From an uncultured Roseibium sp. (GTDB lineage: Bacteria; Pseudomonadota; Alphaproteobacteria; Rhizobiales; Stappiaceae): a stretch of 64,000 nt of DNA. The translations under genes and the position numbers were made by a program. How positions within the stretch are numbered: position 1 is the first letter of the stretch; each line of letters starts with the position of its first letter. The stretch is taken from the NCBI RefSeq assembly GCF_963669205.1, contig NZ_OY769915.1:594001-658000 (forward strand), written 5' to 3'. The notes under the pieces were generated by a model, which was not told the origin of the DNA, ran no database searches, and saw nothing but the letters and a program-made list of their open reading frames with translations. Below, piece after piece: positions 35,901 to 42,668 of the stretch.

Positions 35901-36462
35901 GCTGGGCAACACCCAGCCCGCGTCCTGGCCCCTGGAGCGCGGCCGTCTGGTTCACCGGCTTCTGGAACTTTTGCCTGCCGTACCCGAAGAAGAACGCTTT
36001 GCGTCGGCGGACCGGTTCTTGAAGCAGGAACTGAAGCCTGAATTTGCCGGATATGCGGGCAGGCTGTTGAACGAAGTCGCAACGATCCTGCAATCAGGCG
36101 ATTTTGCGCCGCTGTTCGGAGGCGCTACACAGGCGGAAGTTCCGGTCGTCGGCTCGATTCGGGCCAGTGACGGCACCGAAGTTGACATCTCCGGACAGAT
36201 CGACCGGCTCCTTATTGAGGATAACCGGGTTGTGATTGTGGATTACAAGACAAACCTCAACCCGCCTGAGACCGTCCATGCCGTACCGCTTGAATACCGC
36301 GCCCAGCTCAGTGTTTACAGGGAGTTGCTGCGCCGGATCTATCCGGACCGGGACGTTTCGGCCTGCCTCTTGTGGACCTCCGTACCGTCTTTGATGGAAA
36401 TTCCGTCCGAGATTCTCGATGCGACGCTTAACTCGCTCAAGCCGGATGGCACTTCGGCTTGA
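32953..36462 (+). CDS. addA: Double-strand break repair helicase AddA
   Basis: UvrD-family 3'-5' helicase and nuclease, 1169 residues, partner of AddB. Walker A ANAGSGKTFVLS is at about 29-40, the helicase motif II DEAQDTSPRQW near 405, GDEKQSIYSFQGA (motif III) near 445, VMTVHGSKGLEA-type motif V near 780 and YVALTRAEDRL (motif VI) near 860. The C-terminal nuclease has QIDRL and VIVDYKTN (about 1093-1100). It is translationally coupled to addB. Confidence 0.96.
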   Translation: MSGFQIPELTRQRQDLASRPRASAWVSANAGSGKTFVLSRRVVRLLLDGTDPGRILALTFTKAAAAEMATRVFRILGDWVTMSDAALGAELQAIEGRRPDASRLAMARRQFARALETPGGLKIQTIHGFCEALLHQFPLEANVAGHFAVLDDRVAAELMAEALGAVLHTAEMEPDSALGGALASVIDLMSDGGVQKALEDVIRDRDSFRRWTVDAGGFEEALTELAGLLDVSASDRLADFDAQFMETCPLDLNVCLSFGEALLTGGKTDQKRAEDLVSARRLKEPVLFREAWQSIFLTSKLEPRKSLATKKVAADFPEMVDRLLAEQGRVLAQLDERRKIVTFQGTASLLRLAEAVIARYERAKTGRGFLDFEDLVVKSATLLQKSDAALWVQYKLDQGLDHILVDEAQDTSPRQWEVVTSLASEFFSGTGAHERTRTLFAVGDEKQSIYSFQGAVPAYFDAMRRAFSSKAEAAEQEFHSVNLQLSFRSTPDVLGAVDKVFQDEGAHRGLSQDVRAPVHEAIRRDPGIVDLWPLEADAETEEPEDWRLPIDHIGSGSPMLKTARRIASEIAAWVRGGEADPGDVMILVRKRGPFVDALNRELKQQDIPTAGSDRLVLTEHIAVQDLTALGRFMLLPEDDLSLAAVLKSPLFGLLDDDLVEIARETDDRVRPGTLWQMLVKRSEIEEKWQSVRTRLEDWRARADFVPPYEFFARLLGPDGGRRAFRARLGVEVDDVLDEFLALTTAYEQSGTPGLEGFLAWLAAAPTEIKRELTNTKGMVRIMTVHGSKGLEARIVVLVDPGAAPVSAIHDPSFLPHKRLNNDLLPPALVWLPPKVDRTPWHEAAVEDLRAVQAEEYRRLLYVALTRAEDRLVVCGWEPKRGQHEECWYALVERALKPGAKELTNDRGEVVGWRWQMTAADARAPSGTGKPSQMPGGEAPEELPDWLLTPVAPLPRKKRLQPSRVFEELETKDGIEPVPAPARLLGNTQPASWPLERGRLVHRLLELLPAVPEEERFASADRFLKQELKPEFAGYAGRLLNEVATILQSGDFAPLFGGATQAEVPVVGSIRASDGTEVDISGQIDRLLIEDNRVVIVDYKTNLNPPETVHAVPLEYRAQLSVYRELLRRIYPDRDVSACLLWTSVPSLMEIPSEILDATLNSLKPDGTSA

Positions 36463-36547
36463 CGACCGGCCTGACGGTACCTACGTTCGGGCCAACAGAC
36501 ACGCTTACATCGGGTAGGCGTGACACATCGAACCACGAGATCTTGAT

Positions 36548-36868
36548 ATGGCAACCACCCAAGTTACCGATGCTTCCTTCGAAGCCGAAGTTCTGAAATC
36601 CGATGGCCCCGTCGTCGTCGACTTCTGGGCCGAATGGTGCGGTCCGTGTAAAATGATCGCGCCCGCGCTTGAAGAAATCTCCGACGAGATGGACGGCGCG
36701 GTGAAGATCACCAAGCTCAACATCGACGAGAACCAGGACATGGCCATGAAATATGGCGTCCGTTCCATCCCGATGCTGATCCTGTTCAAGGATGGCGAGC
36801 CCATGGCGACCCAGGTGGGTGCGGCGCCGAAAGGCAAACTCGCGGACTGGATCAAGAGCGCTATCTAA
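36548..36868 (+). CDS. trxA: Thioredoxin
   Basis: A 106-residue cytosolic thiol-disulfide reductant. The active site is WCGPC with Cys31 and Cys34. The downstream cis-proline lies in VRSIPMLILFKDG. No signal peptide is present. It follows addA by 85 bp, an arrangement common in Hyphomicrobiales, and is probably read from its own promoter in that gap. Confidence 0.97.
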   Translation: MATTQVTDASFEAEVLKSDGPVVVDFWAEWCGPCKMIAPALEEISDEMDGAVKITKLNIDENQDMAMKYGVRSIPMLILFKDGEPMATQVGAAPKGKLADWIKSAI

Positions 36869-37011
36869 CCCAAGCTTCTGGCGGCTGCCCGGCTGCGGAT
36901 CATAAGGACGCATCCGGCGGATAGGCGATGGCTTGTCCGCCGATTTGCTTTGAAATCTCCGCGACCGGACGTATAAGCATCCGCATACAGATCGAGCCGA
37001 ACGGAACATCT

Positions 37012-37644
37012 ATGAGTGACGAGAACAAATCCCCGGAAGAACAGCCGTCCGATCCGGCCCGGGACGCTGACGCAGCCGCAGCACAGACGGAAGCGCCTGA
37101 GGCGGCAGCCGATCCGGTCGACGTGCTGAAAGGCGAGAACGCGGAGCTCAAGGATAGGGCTCTGCGCACCATGGCGGAAATGGAAAACCTGCGCCGGCGC
37201 ACCGAAAAGGAAGTCAAAGACGCAAGGCAATATGCCGTGTCCGGTTTTGCCCGCGACATGCTGACAGTGTCGGACAATCTGCGCCGCGCGCTTGAGGCTC
37301 TGCCGGAAGATGACCGCAAGAATGCTGACGCGGGCGTCGCGGCGCTGATCGATGGTGTCGAAATGATTGAGCGCGACCTGCTCAACCAGCTCGAGAAGAA
37401 CGGTGTGCGCAAGCTGGATCCCGAAGGCCAGAAATTCGACCCGAATTTCCATCAGGCGATGTTCGAGGTTCCGAACACCGAAGTCCCGAACAACACGGTT
37501 GTTCAGGTCGTGCAGGCGGGCTACGTCATTGGCGAGCGCGTGCTGCGTCCGGCCATGGTCGGCGTTTCAAAGGGTGGACCGAAGGATGCGCCCAAGGCGG
37601 ATGCCGGCGGCGACGCGGGACAGACAGTCGACAAGAACGCTTGA
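37012..37644 (+). CDS. grpE: Nucleotide exchange factor GrpE
   Basis: Co-chaperone that releases ADP from DnaK, 210 residues. An acidic, disordered N-terminus (about 1-35) leads into the long coiled coil with AEMENLRRRTEKEV, then the beta-wing domain with FDPNFHQAMFEVP and the VVQAGYVIGERVLRPAMVGVSK signature in split form (VVQ-GY-I-RVLRPA-V-V). The start at MSDENKSPEE follows ACGGAACATCT. The frame opens 28 codons earlier but that part lacks conservation. A terminator follows at 37673. Confidence 0.97.
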   Translation: MSDENKSPEEQPSDPARDADAAAAQTEAPEAAADPVDVLKGENAELKDRALRTMAEMENLRRRTEKEVKDARQYAVSGFARDMLTVSDNLRRALEALPEDDRKNADAGVAALIDGVEMIERDLLNQLEKNGVRKLDPEGQKFDPNFHQAMFEVPNTEVPNNTVVQVVQAGYVIGERVLRPAMVGVSKGGPKDAPKADAGGDAGQTVDKNA

Positions 37645-37672
37645 CGCGGAACCACTTGAACTCTTTTCTTGG

Positions 37673-37706
37673 AAGCCGCTCCCGCTTGCGCCCGGAGCGG
37701 CTTTTT
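37673..37706 (+). terminator. Intrinsic terminator of grpE
   Basis: The stem AAGCCGCTCC / GGAGCGGCTT (37673-37682 with 37694-37703) is followed by TTTT. It lies 28 bp after the grpE stop and only 13 bp before the next start codon, so it may also act as a leader structure for that gene. Confidence 0.8.
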
Positions 37707-37719
37707 GTTGGAGACCGCG

Positions 37720-38328
37720 ATGCTGCTTCAGCTGCTCGACTATCTGGGTGTTGCCGTTTTTGCGGTTTCGGGGGGCATCGTCGCCTCCCGGAAAAAACTT
37801 GATTTCATAGCACTTCTGTTTTTCGCGACGGTGACTGGAATCGGTGGCGGCACCCTGCGGGATCTGTTGCTGGGTGTGCCGGTCTTCTGGATAGAGAACG
37901 AGGCCTATGTGCTCGTCTGTCTCTTCGTCAGTATTCTCGTCTGGTTTTTCGCGCACATGATCGAACGTCTGAACAAGCCGCTCAGATGGGCCGATGCGGT
38001 CGGCATATCGGCCTATTCCGTCATGGGCGCGGCAAAGGCCATGTCTGTGGGCGACACGGTGCTCGTCGCTGTCCTGATGGGCGTTGCCACGGCCACTTTC
38101 GGAGGTGTCATCCGCGACACGATCGCAGGTGAAGCGTCTTCGATCGTCAAGCCGGAGATCTATGTCAGTGCCGCCTTCGCGGGCGCCGGGAGCTTTGTTC
38201 TGCTCACCATGCTTGGGGTTCCCCAACTTGCTGCAGCCGGTCTGGCAGCACTCGTTGCACTCGTTCTTCGCGGTGGCGCCATCCAGAAAGGCTGGACCCT
38301 GCCGGGCTACGGGCGATCACGGTCTTAA
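37720..38328 (+). CDS. TRIC/YadS-family (UPF0126) membrane protein
   Basis: An inner-membrane protein of 202 residues with about seven hydrophobic segments. It consists of two homologous halves, each with the family motif: GIGGGTLRDLLLG in the first and TATFGGVIRDTIAG in the second. Bacterial relatives of TRIC channels form cation channels, and some UPF0126 members are proposed glycine or ion transporters. The start at MLLQLLDYLG has GGAG seven bases upstream. The substrate is not known. Confidence 0.88.
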   Translation: MLLQLLDYLGVAVFAVSGGIVASRKKLDFIALLFFATVTGIGGGTLRDLLLGVPVFWIENEAYVLVCLFVSILVWFFAHMIERLNKPLRWADAVGISAYSVMGAAKAMSVGDTVLVAVLMGVATATFGGVIRDTIAGEASSIVKPEIYVSAAFAGAGSFVLLTMLGVPQLAAAGLAALVALVLRGGAIQKGWTLPGYGRSRS

Positions 38329-38446
38329 GGCTCGATTTTGTTTTGGCACAGCGCTTCAAGATGATCGGAAAGTGCACTAGAGTACCCATAAAGGAAACTG
38401 TACCCTAGGTTGTGTTTCTCGCAGGGCAAAGCAGGTCGAGGTTGCA

Positions 38447-38833
38447 ATGGTTGAGCATGGCACATTCTACTGGAACGAACTGATGACGCGCGACACCGGC
38501 AAGGCCAGGGAGTTCTACGGCAAGTCTCTCGGCTGGACCTTTGCCGAGATGCCGATGGACGACGGCGCTGTCTACGTTGTCGCCAACCTCGGCGACAAGC
38601 CGGTCGGTGGCATGTTCCAGATGAATGGCCCACATTTCGAGGGCGTTCCGGAACACTGGATGTCCTATATTGCGGTCGACAATATCGACGAGCGTCTTGA
38701 ACTCGCGGTCGCCCATGGAGGCGAAGTCATCAGGCCGCCCTTTGACGTCGCGGGTATCGGCAGGATTGCGATCCTGAAGGATGTCGGTGGTGCCGTTCAG
38801 GGCTGGATGACACCGGCGGAATTGACGGATTAG
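38447..38833 (+). CDS. VOC (glyoxalase/bleomycin-resistance) family protein
   Basis: A 128-residue protein of the vicinal oxygen chelate fold. FYWNELMTRDTGKAREFYGKSLGW and MSYIAVDNIDE match single-module members near the CFP30B type. Members bind a metal and act as isomerases, dioxygenases or resistance proteins. No catalytic assignment is possible here. GAGG precedes the ATG. It stands alone, with a large repeat region downstream. Confidence 0.85.
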   Translation: MVEHGTFYWNELMTRDTGKAREFYGKSLGWTFAEMPMDDGAVYVVANLGDKPVGGMFQMNGPHFEGVPEHWMSYIAVDNIDERLELAVAHGGEVIRPPFDVAGIGRIAILKDVGGAVQGWMTPAELTD

Positions 38834-39100
38834 AGCCGCTTCTGTCCTGTTCAGGATTTGCCGCATGCGCGGCAAGACCGGGAACCTGTGTGGTCAATGT
38901 GTGCTGAACTGGGTTGGACAGAGTGCCGCCGGGATCCGGGTCCTGTGAGACCTTTTGATGGCTCCCTGCCTCCGCAGGGAGGACAGGAACGAGCCCTGGT
39001 CTGTCAAGTCACCCGTTTAGCCTCTCATCGTCATCCCGGACGCAGCAAAGCGGAGATCCGGGACCGGAGAGCCACCGCGTTGGCGATGAACAGGACTTGG
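38834..39100. other. Intergenic region with REP-like sequence
   Basis: No gene is seen. A small hairpin CTGCCTCCGCAGGGA lies at about 38969-38983, and a REP-like unit beginning GTCATCCCGGACGCAGCAAAGC lies at 39031-39065. It leads into the direct repeats that follow. Confidence 0.45.
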
Positions 39101-39300
39101 CGGCTCCCCGATCCCGGCTCGCGCTGCGCTTGGCCGGGATGACGATCGAGAGTGGAAATGCGAGGAACAATCCTGTCGGTCGTCATTGCCGGACTTGATC
39201 CGGCAATCCATGCCGCTTCGTCCCGGCAACGAAAAGCCCTGCATGCGGAAACGCAATCATCAGAGATGAAACGCCATTCAAAAATCCCACCTAAACACAG
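39101..39300. repeat. REP-containing direct repeat, copy A
   Basis: A 200-bp unit that recurs at an exact 243-bp offset. It contains two hairpin-forming REP-like pieces: CCGGCTCGCGCTGCGCTTGG, ending in CCGGGATGACGA, and GTCATTGCCGGACTTGATCC, ending in GGCAAT. Identity with copy B is about 93% by eye. No gene. Confidence 0.85.
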
Positions 39301-39343
39301 TTGCCGGTACCCCCGTGATTGGAGGTGATAAAAGAGAAACAAG

Positions 39344-39543
39344 CGGCTCCCCGATCTCGGCTCGCGCTGCGCTTGGCCGGGATGACGATCGAGACTGGAA
39401 ATGCCAGGAACAATCCTGTCGGTCGTCATTGCCGGACTTGATCCGGCAATCCATGCCGCTTCGTCCCGGCAACGAAAAGCCGTGCAAGCGGAAACGTAGT
39501 CATCAGAGATGAAACGTCATTCAAAAATCCAGCCTAAACCCAG
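39344..39543. repeat. REP-containing direct repeat, copy B
   Basis: Second copy of 39101-39300 in the same orientation, separated by 43 bp of unique sequence. Open frames crossing it mirror those in copy A and are repeat artefacts. Confidence 0.85.
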
Positions 39544-39565
39544 GCTTAAGTCCGAATGTCGTGCA

Positions 39566-39602
39566 AAAAAACAAAGCCGGTTCCTGAGGAACCGGCTTTT
39601 TG
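39566..39602. terminator. Strong bidirectional terminator
   Basis: The stem AAAGCCGGTTCC / GGAACCGGCTTT (39573-39584 with 39588-39599) has a TGA loop, an A7 run on one side and T5 on the other. On the minus strand it ends 10 bp after the stop of the micro-gene at 39609-39701, which is the best reason for its existence because no plus-strand gene lies nearby. Confidence 0.88.
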
Positions 39603-39608
39603 TTCTTC

Positions 39609-39701
39609 CTAGAAGACAAGCCCCGACGTGGCTGAGACATAAAAAATCAGGCCAATCGATATTGCTGGTAGGCTTGCCGAATAGGCAAGTGTCGTCAGCA
39701 T
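39609..39701 (-). CDS. Probable 30-residue hydrophobic membrane peptide
   Basis: A short minus-strand frame from ATG 39701 to TAG 39609. The peptide starts MLTTLAYSASLPAISIGLIF and goes on YVSATSGLVF. About 20 residues are hydrophobic, enough for one transmembrane helix. GGAG lies seven bases before the ATG, and a strong terminator begins 7 bp after the stop. This three-part layout (ribosome-binding site, hydrophobic frame, terminator) is what a true micro-gene looks like. No homologue is recalled. It could be a regulatory or toxin-like small membrane protein. Confidence 0.5.
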   Translation of the reverse strand: MLTTLAYSASLPAISIGLIFYVSATSGLVF

Positions 39702-39837
39702 TGTTCTGCTCCTTTGCAAAACGCTATGGTGAAGCGTTGAACGCTCTGCCTTATCTGGCACCTAAGCTGTGAAACGCTTCGAAAGTCTCCCCTCTGCTGG
39801 GTACTAATGTGGTGTCCCGCGTGCGGAGTTCCAGATC

Positions 39838-40746
39838 TCAGGACCTCAAAAAAACGTGTGCTGCAAGCGCGTAGTCTTCGAGACCGGTCTTGGTGCTCGG
39901 AAGAAAGAGCGTTCTCTGACCGTAATACCGCCTGCCGGCCTTGCTGCCCTGCGCGAGTTCGAAGAGGTCGGCGGCGCATTCGAGATCGGCATTTGCCGGG
40001 GTGGATTTGTCGGAAGAAAACAGCCTTGCTTCTTCCAGGAAAGCCGACGGAACGGTTGCTGCGATGTCCAGAACATCGACATGGCAGCCGACAGGCGGGT
40101 CGAGATAGGTAAGCGCGTGATACGTGCCGCTCTCGCTATCGGGACCGGCGATGCAGATCATGTCGGCACCTTCCTGGGCGGCATGAATTTCCGTTGTCTC
40201 GCCCAGCCTGACCTTGGCAAGGGAGGGCTGGTTCGCAGCCTTTCTTCGTGTCTCCGCCGAGGTCCCGGCAAACAGGATCGATGTCAGCTTCCGGGTTGTG
40301 GCAAAGGCCGACAGGACGCGCGGCAGCAGCGGATTGTCACCGATGACCAGGAGCCGTGCCGTATCTTCGCGGGACAGATAGGACGCAGCCAAAGCATGCA
40401 GGGCGGCGGTCCGCCACGCGCTCAGGCGCATGCCGTCGATGAGGGCGATCGGCTGGGCACCGGTTCCCGAGAACAGAATGTAGAGGCTCGAGGAACTCGT
40501 CTTTTGTTCCGGCAGTTCAAGGGAAAGGCTACAGCCGACATAGCCGCGCGTCACATCCCTCTGTGCGGCAAAATTTGTCCAGGCCGGTTGAACGTTGAGA
40601 CGCCCCACCGCCTCGTCGAGACGGTTTACCTGCTGTTCGGGGATGGTCGGCGCGATCGTATTGGACCGGAAGGCGCGTCGCAGTGTTTCGATTACGTCTC
40701 TGTCTTCCAGGCAGGCGTCAATCTCGTCGCTTGAGATAATCCGCAT
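39838..40746 (-). CDS. Ornithine cyclodeaminase / mu-crystallin family protein
   Basis: A 302-residue NAD(P)-dependent family member. The conserved core GQPIALIDGMRLSAWRTAA-type segment reads QPIALIDGMRLSAWRTAALHALA (near residues 98-120). The Rossmann part follows with LLVIGDNPLLPRVLSAF (usually GxGxQA; here GDNPLL, so the glycine-rich turn is degraded). The family includes ornithine cyclodeaminase, ketimine reductases and opine-type or alanine dehydrogenases. The unusual turn makes the cofactor and reaction uncertain. Its ATG lies directly after the stop codon of the lapA frame. Confidence 0.8.
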   Translation of the reverse strand: MRIISSDEIDACLEDRDVIETLRRAFRSNTIAPTIPEQQVNRLDEAVGRLNVQPAWTNFAAQRDVTRGYVGCSLSLELPEQKTSSSSLYILFSGTGAQPIALIDGMRLSAWRTAALHALAASYLSREDTARLLVIGDNPLLPRVLSAFATTRKLTSILFAGTSAETRRKAANQPSLAKVRLGETTEIHAAQEGADMICIAGPDSESGTYHALTYLDPPVGCHVDVLDIAATVPSAFLEEARLFSSDKSTPANADLECAADLFELAQGSKAGRRYYGQRTLFLPSTKTGLEDYALAAHVFLRS

Positions 40747-41157
40747 TCATCCGTCCGGTCCTAGGCAGCCGAGCGCTTGTCCGGCGCAAGCAGACCTTTT
40801 GTAGCGCTTGTCCGGCGCAAGCAGACCTTTTGTATTTGCCGAGGGCTGTGTGGCGCCTGTCATTTCACGAAGCTGATCGGCTTCCTTGTGCCACTTGTCG
40901 GCCTCGCGCCGCTTGAGCCGCGCTTCTTTCCGCCAGCGTCCCTGCTTCGCCCAGGCACCCAGGCCGCCGACAACGATGCCGACACCGAGGCTTGCGAAAA
41001 TCACCCAGAACAGAGGTATGTCGGGAATTGTCAGCCGCGGGTCCTGCGGGTCGAACGGATTGAGAGACAGATTGACCGTATGCCTGTTTGCAACGGACAG
41101 GGGCACGAGAACAACCGCGATCGCAAGCAGGATCAGGTTCTTGATGAAACGGGTCAA
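40747..41157 (-). CDS. lapA: LapA-domain membrane protein with frameshifted C-terminus
   Basis: A 136-residue LapA (DUF1049) protein with two N-terminal transmembrane helices (about 5-23 and 46-68), SLNPFDPQDP between them, and a basic coiled region RWRKEARLKRREADKWHKEADQLRE. LapA relatives help lipopolysaccharide assembly or envelope control. The start is TTG with GGGGAGA six bases upstream. A 31-bp tandem duplication at 40772-40833 shifts the frame. Without it the protein would end ...APDKRSAA; with it a 14-residue novel tail runs to a TGA that abuts the next start. The domain itself is untouched, so function is probably kept. Confidence 0.85.
   Translation of the reverse strand: MTRFIKNLILLAIAVVLVPLSVANRHTVNLSLNPFDPQDPRLTIPDIPLFWVIFASLGVGIVVGGLGAWAKQGRWRKEARLKRREADKWHKEADQLREMTGATQPSANTKGLLAPDKRYKRSACAGQALGCLGPDG
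40772..40833. repeat. Perfect 31-bp tandem duplication inside lapA
   Basis: Two identical head-to-tail copies, 40772-40802 and 40803-40833, each beginning AGCGCTTGTCCGGCGCAAGC and ending AGACCTTTTGT. The length is not a multiple of three, so the duplication changes the lapA reading frame. Perfect identity points to a very recent event or an assembly error. Confidence 0.95.
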
Positions 41158-41220
41158 GTCGGTCTCCCCGGAAGTGTCAGATCAATGCTCAATTTCGAAC
41201 GGTGGACCGGCAAGTGGCGC

Positions 41221-41520
41221 TTAATCGTCGCCGTGGTCGACACCGTCATTCAAACGTATACGCATTTCCTTGCCGGTTTTGAAGAAGGGAACGTGTTTCT
41301 CGTCAACTTCCACTTTTTGTCCGGTTCGCGGATTGCGTCCGACACGGGCCGGCCGGTTTTTTACGGAAAAGGCGCCAAATCCGCGCAATTCAACCCTGTC
41401 TCCACGCATGAGGGCCTCGGTGATCTCATCGAGAATAGCATTCACGATATTCTCGACGTCACGCTGGTAGAGATGCGGATTCTGTTCTGCGATATGCTGA
41501 ACCAGCTCAGATTTGATCAT
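41221..41520 (-). CDS. ihfB: Integration host factor beta subunit
   Basis: A 99-residue DNA-bending protein. MIKSELVQHIAEQNPHLYQRDVE, then VELRGFGAFSVKNRPARVGRNPRTG with the arm motif FGAF-V--R-AR-GRNP, and the beta-specific KVEVDEKHVPFFKTGKEMR-type tail in shortened form (VPFFK-GK--R). It pairs with IHF-alpha, encoded elsewhere, and acts in replication, recombination and sigma54 promoters. It lies between sppA and lapA, a standard order. Confidence 0.97.
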   Translation of the reverse strand: MIKSELVQHIAEQNPHLYQRDVENIVNAILDEITEALMRGDRVELRGFGAFSVKNRPARVGRNPRTGQKVEVDEKHVPFFKTGKEMRIRLNDGVDHGDD

Positions 41521-41535
41521 TGAGTGCCCCCTCGC

Positions 41536-42522
41536 TTACGGTTTTTGTTCTGCCGCGTCTGAAGCCTGCCAAACGGATACGAGCCCGTCAAGCGTAAGGC
41601 CCCGTGGAATCAGCCCCTTAGCGTCATTTAACGGGTTTAAGATGGCAGATCCGATGCCTTTTCCGAATTCTCGGGAGATTCGAGAGGAAAATGGCAGCTC
41701 CTCGAGGTTTTCGTTTGTCGTCCATGTCAGCACCGGCAGATCCTTGGAAACCCCTTTTTCCGTTTCCAGCCATTCGACCGCCTTGTCCTCGCCTCCGATG
41801 GCATCTACGAGCTTGTTTTCCAGTGCGCTATGCCCCGTCAGGATACGCCCGTTGGCGAGACCCTTGGCGGTCGTTTCGTCAAGCTCACGGCGCTCGGCAA
41901 CAAGTCCGACAAACCAGGTGTAGGAGTCGTTGACCAGCGACTGCAGCATTGCGCGCGCCTGCGGTGTTGTCGCGGAATAGAAGTCCGGCTCCGCCTTCAG
42001 CGGCGCGCTTTTGACCGCTTCCATTTCCACGCCGACCGTGTCCAGCAGTTTCTCGAAATTGCCGAACTGGAACAACACCCCGATCGATCCGGTGATCGTG
42101 TTGTAGCGCGCGACGATATGGTCGGACGCAAGCGCCACCATGTATCCGGCCGATGTGCCGATCGTCCGGATTTCCGCAACCACCGGCTTCTTTTCAGCCA
42201 GTTCACGCAAGGCCTGGTAAAGAGCTTCTCCGCCGGTGGTGCTGCCGCCCGGAGAATTGATGGAGATGACGACGCCCTTGACGGCATCCGCTTTTCCGAT
42301 CTTCTCGATCATCTTCAGCGTTTTCCGGTTTTCGACGATGACACCCTCGATCGGGATCCGGGCAATATGGGCGGACCGCTTGGAAAGACCCGACACGCCC
42401 GACACGAACGCCAGGCCGGCAACGAGCGCCCCTGCAATAATGATGAACGTTGCCGCGCGCCAGAACGTCACCTTGCGCCGCAACCGCCTTCTGTCCACGA
42501 GCGCATCAACATCAACAGCCAT
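41536..42522 (-). CDS. sppA: Signal peptide peptidase SppA, short form
   Basis: A 328-residue S49 peptidase that degrades cleaved signal peptides in the membrane. One transmembrane helix lies at about 22-44. The NSPGGSTTGGEALY segment forms part of the active-site fold. The nucleophile is the serine in IGTSAGYMVAL (near residue 123), and the general base is a lysine in VKSAPLKAEP (about 168-174). The start at MAVDVD is chosen for GGAGAGG upstream; a TTG seven codons earlier lacks this. Confidence 0.93.
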   Translation of the reverse strand: MAVDVDALVDRRRLRRKVTFWRAATFIIIAGALVAGLAFVSGVSGLSKRSAHIARIPIEGVIVENRKTLKMIEKIGKADAVKGVVISINSPGGSTTGGEALYQALRELAEKKPVVAEIRTIGTSAGYMVALASDHIVARYNTITGSIGVLFQFGNFEKLLDTVGVEMEAVKSAPLKAEPDFYSATTPQARAMLQSLVNDSYTWFVGLVAERRELDETTAKGLANGRILTGHSALENKLVDAIGGEDKAVEWLETEKGVSKDLPVLTWTTNENLEELPFSSRISREFGKGIGSAILNPLNDAKGLIPRGLTLDGLVSVWQASDAAEQKP

Positions 42523-42668
42523 GTACCGGGCCTCTCCGAACAAGATCTTTTGGAAACCAGGAACCTAAATAGGGTGAGTGTCCTGCGAATTGCAATCGCT
42601 TATCGAACTCTGGCACCAGAATGAGGCAGTTTGGGGCAGGTCGTCGGAAAAATTCACCGCACGCGGTA

